Shown here piece by piece: positions 61,246-64,000 of a stretch of DNA of 64,000 nt. The stretch lies in NCBI GenBank assembly GCA_937943625.1, contig CALEAD010000002.1, positions 62,001 through 126,000 of the forward strand, given 5' to 3'. Source of the stretch: an uncultured Anaerolineae bacterium. GTDB taxonomy: Bacteria; Chloroflexota; Anaerolineae; Promineifilales; Promineifilaceae. Under the pieces are notes generated by a model. It ran no database searches. It was not told the origin of the DNA and saw nothing but the letters and a program-made list of their open reading frames with translations. Each line of letters begins with the position of its first letter. Positions within the stretch are counted from its first letter, which is position 1. Made by a program: the position numbers and the translations under genes.

Positions 61246-63516
61246 GTGAAAAAAATAACCATCCTAACCCGCTTTCTCCTGCTGCTCCTGCTGGTCATGC
61301 TGGTTCTGGCAGCCTGTGGTGGCAGCCCAGAGGAAGCCGCCACCCCCACCCCTACCGAGACGCCACCACCTCCCCCAACCAATACGCCAGTTCCACCTAC
61401 GCCTACACCCGCGCCATCTCCCACCCCCGACGTCACCGCTAACTTTGTCTCATTTGAGGATACGCAGGCTGGGTTGACGCTCAGTTATCCAGATGGCTGG
61501 TTTACCCAGGGACTGTTTGGCTTTTTCCTCTTTGCTTCTAATGAGGCGTTGCTAGATTCACCAGACCCAGGCGAAGAGGGTGCGGTCGTGTTGGTGATTG
61601 CAGACAACACCAGTAACTTTGAAACGACTAACCCGCTTGAAGGCATTGAAACGGCCGTTGCCGAGTTTGGCCTGGGCGAAGGTGTAGAAATAGTCTCTGG
61701 CCCAGAGCGCCTGACCATCAACGGGCTGGATAGCGCGCAGGCGCTGGTCTACGCCACTTCTGAAGAAGGCAATACCCCGCTCTCCATTTTTGTGACGATC
61801 TTGATAGGCGAAGAGCGCAGCGCCTTCTTCTTTGGTGTGACGCCACGCGAGACGGAAGCAGATTTCTTGCCCACATTCCAGGCTATGGCGAAAACTGTTG
61901 CCCTCACTGCGCCTGTTTCTACGACATCTATGCTGCTGGCCAACCCAAGCGGCTTCCTGGCTTATGGGGAGATGGTTGAGGGCACGGTCAGCGCTGGTGC
62001 GGAAACGGCCGTGTGGGGCTTTAGCGGTCTGGCAAATGACACCCTCTTCGTCAGCGTTACCCCCAAGGAAGACAACTTCGATCTGGTTATAGACGTGCTG
62101 GATGCCAACGGTGACAGCATCATCAGCGGCCCACAAGACAACGCCTTTGGCGAAGAAAGCGTCAGCCTGACGCTGCCTGCCGACGGCATGTACTACATTA
62201 CCGTTAGCGGCTTTGCTGGCGCAACCGGCACATTCCAGCTCAAGCTACAAAGCGGTTCTGCCACCTCAGGCGCCATTGCCCTGGGTGAAACGGTATCTGG
62301 CAGCGTCACCGCCAGTGGCCCCTCCACCTGGGAGTTTTCTGCCGCGGCTGGCGACGTATTGGTTATCACCGTAACGCCGCTGGACAACCTGGATGCCGTG
62401 GTAGATGTGCTGGATGCCGGGGGAAACTCCATTTTGCCCACCGGCGAAGTGGATGAATCCTTTGGCGAAGAGCGGTTGCCCGCTGTGGTCATTCCTGCCG
62501 ATGGCAAATATACCATTGCTGTGCGCGGCTTTGCTGGTGGTACTGGCAACTTCTCTTTGACGTTGCAAAGCGCAGGTACGGCCGTTGGGCAACTGCTGAC
62601 CTATGGGCAAACTGGCACGGGCCGGGTGGCTGCCGGCGAAACCCAACGCTGGAGCTTCTATGCCATGCAGTCTGACGTGATAGATATTACCGTCACCCCC
62701 TTGCAAGAGGAGTTTGACCTGATGGTAGACGTGCTGGACAGCAATGGGTTCTCCATTCTGCCAGAAGGCGAACAGGATGATTTCTATGACACGGAGTATC
62801 TCCGCGTGCTCTTCCTGGAAGAAGAGGGCTTTTACACCATTGCCGTGCGTGGCTTTGAGGGCAGCAGCGGCGATTACGAGATAGTTGTCACAGAATCTTT
62901 AGGAGGGTTGCCTGGCAGTATTCTTTTTGCTGCAAGTACGCTCGATGAGGGAGAAGCACACGCATTTCCTTTCACGGCCTATGCAGGGGAAACGGTGCGC
63001 ATTTATGTCTGGCCAGCTTCTGGCTTCGATGTTGTCGTCAGCCTCTATAACGACGACACAGGTGAGTTGATTGAAGAAGTGGACAACAACACCGGCTACG
63101 AAGAAATCGTTTTTACCGTGCCGGAGCTGGCAAACTACTACTTTGAAATCACCGGTTTTGAGGGGGCTACCGGCGACTATGAAGTTGCCCTGTTGGCAAC
63201 GGCCGGGGCGTATCTGGAGGCGGCAGGTGGGGATGAGATATACGGCCGTGTTGAGCGCGACGCCGTGCTGGAATATTACATCCAGGGCGCGAAGGGGAAT
63301 ACATTGACCGTGACGCTGAACTCGGATGAGAATGCCGACATGGTCATTGCCCTGCTTGACCTGGACGGCAACGTGCTGGCTGAGGTAGATGACGCCTTCT
63401 CTGGTGGTGAGGAAGTGCTGACCTACACCTTCACCGCAGACCAAAAGCTGGTCATTTCAATCCGCGAACTTGACAATGAGGTGGGCAAGTTCTTTGCCAC
63501 GATCACGCTTGAATAA
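61246..63516 (+). CDS. Lipoprotein with five PPC-like beta repeats
   Basis: GTG start with GGAGG upstream. The signal peptide ends in LVLAAC, making C24 the lipidated residue. A Thr/Pro-rich spacer (about 32-66) and an unidentified alpha/beta domain (about 68-225) come first. Then five repeats of about 100 residues follow, each with the outline GxxxSGxxxxGxxxxWxFxAxAGDxLxxxVxP...DAVVDVLD...YTIxVxGFxGGTGxF, the bacterial pre-peptidase C-terminal (PPC) pattern. Such repeats bind or display at the cell surface; no protease domain is present. Repeats 1-3 are most alike. Confidence 0.85.
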   Translation: MKKITILTRFLLLLLLVMLVLAACGGSPEEAATPTPTETPPPPPTNTPVPPTPTPAPSPTPDVTANFVSFEDTQAGLTLSYPDGWFTQGLFGFFLFASNEALLDSPDPGEEGAVVLVIADNTSNFETTNPLEGIETAVAEFGLGEGVEIVSGPERLTINGLDSAQALVYATSEEGNTPLSIFVTILIGEERSAFFFGVTPRETEADFLPTFQAMAKTVALTAPVSTTSMLLANPSGFLAYGEMVEGTVSAGAETAVWGFSGLANDTLFVSVTPKEDNFDLVIDVLDANGDSIISGPQDNAFGEESVSLTLPADGMYYITVSGFAGATGTFQLKLQSGSATSGAIALGETVSGSVTASGPSTWEFSAAAGDVLVITVTPLDNLDAVVDVLDAGGNSILPTGEVDESFGEERLPAVVIPADGKYTIAVRGFAGGTGNFSLTLQSAGTAVGQLLTYGQTGTGRVAAGETQRWSFYAMQSDVIDITVTPLQEEFDLMVDVLDSNGFSILPEGEQDDFYDTEYLRVLFLEEEGFYTIAVRGFEGSSGDYEIVVTESLGGLPGSILFAASTLDEGEAHAFPFTAYAGETVRIYVWPASGFDVVVSLYNDDTGELIEEVDNNTGYEEIVFTVPELANYYFEITGFEGATGDYEVALLATAGAYLEAAGGDEIYGRVERDAVLEYYIQGAKGNTLTVTLNSDENADMVIALLDLDGNVLAEVDDAFSGGEEVLTYTFTADQKLVISIRELDNEVGKFFATITLE

Positions 63517-63602
63517 CCGCTAGAGATGGCCGGTCAGAGACCGGTCACAGGGCGTACAGGAGTGTTTCTGGTCACTACCGAGGCTCTTTGGAAAAGGTTG
63601 CT

Positions 63603-63649
63603 GGTTGGTTTGCTGGTTGGTTGCCAGCCAACTAACCAGCAAACCAACC
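63603..63649. terminator. Large GGTT/AACC hairpin between convergent genes
   Basis: Twenty-base arms GGTTGGTTTGCTGGTTGGTT / AACTAACCAGCAAACCAACC (one mismatch) with a seven-base loop. No T run follows, but the stem may separate the lipoprotein gene from the converging peptidase gene. Confidence 0.5.
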
Positions 63650-63681
63650 AACGGCCCGATAGTTACCGTTTCTGGTGGAAT

Positions 63682-64000
63682 TTAGAGGTTGTCTATCTGA
63701 ATCGGCGCTATCGGTTCGGCCAGGTCAAAGCCAAACACGCGGCTGTAAAAATATAGTTCCGCTTCCAGGCTGTGCTTGATGTTTTCCGCGCGGCGAAAGC
63801 CATGCTGTTCTTCGGCGTAGGCAATGTAGGCCACAGGAATGCCTTTGGCTTTGATGGCCTGGTACATCAGCTCAGACTGGCTGGGAGGAACCACTTTGTC
63901 TTCTAGCCCCTGGAAGAGAATGAGGGGGCAGTTGAGCTGGTGCGCGGCGTGAATGGGGGAGCGGGCAATGTACAGGTCGCGCCGTTCTGGATACGGACCA
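63682..64000 (-). CDS. Prolyl-oligopeptidase-family (S9) serine peptidase, C-terminal end only
   Basis: The frame is open to the window edge, so only the last ~105 residues are visible. It shows [21 protein letters not shown] (catalytic aspartate in GLED, with [10 protein letters not shown]) and the catalytic histidine in [10 protein letters not shown], the standard S9C/DPP-IV-type ending. The nucleophile serine and beta-propeller lie outside the window. Confidence 0.88.
   Translation of the reverse strand, partial: GPYPERRDLYIARSPIHAAHQLNCPLILFQGLEDKVVPPSQSELMYQAIKAKGIPVAYIAYAEEQHGFRRAENIKHSLEAELYFYSRVFGFDLAEPIAPIQIDNL

Overview
The window looks like an ordinary chromosomal contig of a moderately GC-rich bacterium, most likely a Chloroflexota member (Anaerolineae-like). 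This is inferred from gene content: MoeA fused to a molybdate-type binding domain, PPC-repeat and SH3 lipoprotein/anchor proteins with a Cys module, a TadZ/CpaE-like response regulator, tandem SPFH proteins and DUF2723 proteins. No rRNA is present. No insertion sequence, prophage or CRISPR array was recognised. Two tRNAs (Lys-TTT, Val-GAC) are present.

Layout. 1-4116: 3' part of a giant TPR protein. 4117-5164: gene-poor stretch. 5165-8049: membrane-anchored protein convergent with a receiver/CpaE-like protein. 8252-11367: minus-strand group lepB-deoC-zinc finger-nucleotidyltransferase plus a conserved hypothetical. 11641-17309: tRNA-Lys, moeA fusion, PHP phosphatase, and a tight unknown-trmH-phosphoesterase operon. 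17896-21496: mdh, ABC-F ATPase, methylmalonyl-CoA epimerase. 21807-25717: a minus-strand sulfur-transfer operon cysM-mec-cysO/DUF4395-thioredoxin-moeZ behind a long structured leader. 26498-32853: GcvT-like protein, two PYROXD2-like FAD proteins and an alkyl-DHAP-synthase-like flavoprotein. 33233-38843: operon of two SPFH proteins, a TPR-like protein and a DUF2723 membrane protein. 39431-45857: sugar kinase, polyprenol/phytol-kinase-like protein, pcm, formate dehydrogenase alpha, Nudix and RidA. 45981-48528: three-gene zinc-ribbon membrane operon. 49134-64000: efp, rnhB, a marR-controlled heterodimeric ABC exporter, AhpD-like and SH3 proteins, a methyltransferase, dinG, a PPC-repeat lipoprotein, and the end of an S9 peptidase.

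Two observations stand out. First, the palindrome ACGGCCGT is massively over-represented: about 95 copies counted by eye, where roughly one or two would be expected by chance. Most copies lie inside genes and in all three reading frames, like the cyanobacterial HIP1 element. Second, the sulfur operon carries every part of the CysO/Mec/CysM/MoeZ thiocarboxylate route to cysteine, but the sulfur carrier's GG tail is internal because it is fused to a DUF4395 membrane domain.

Intergenic DNA carries at least three dispersed repeat families and A/C-rich AACC tracts that sit on the sense strand just before several start codons. Coordinates of starts were revised where a ribosome-binding site or domain boundary favoured an internal codon. 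All functions are read from sequence motifs without database searches.
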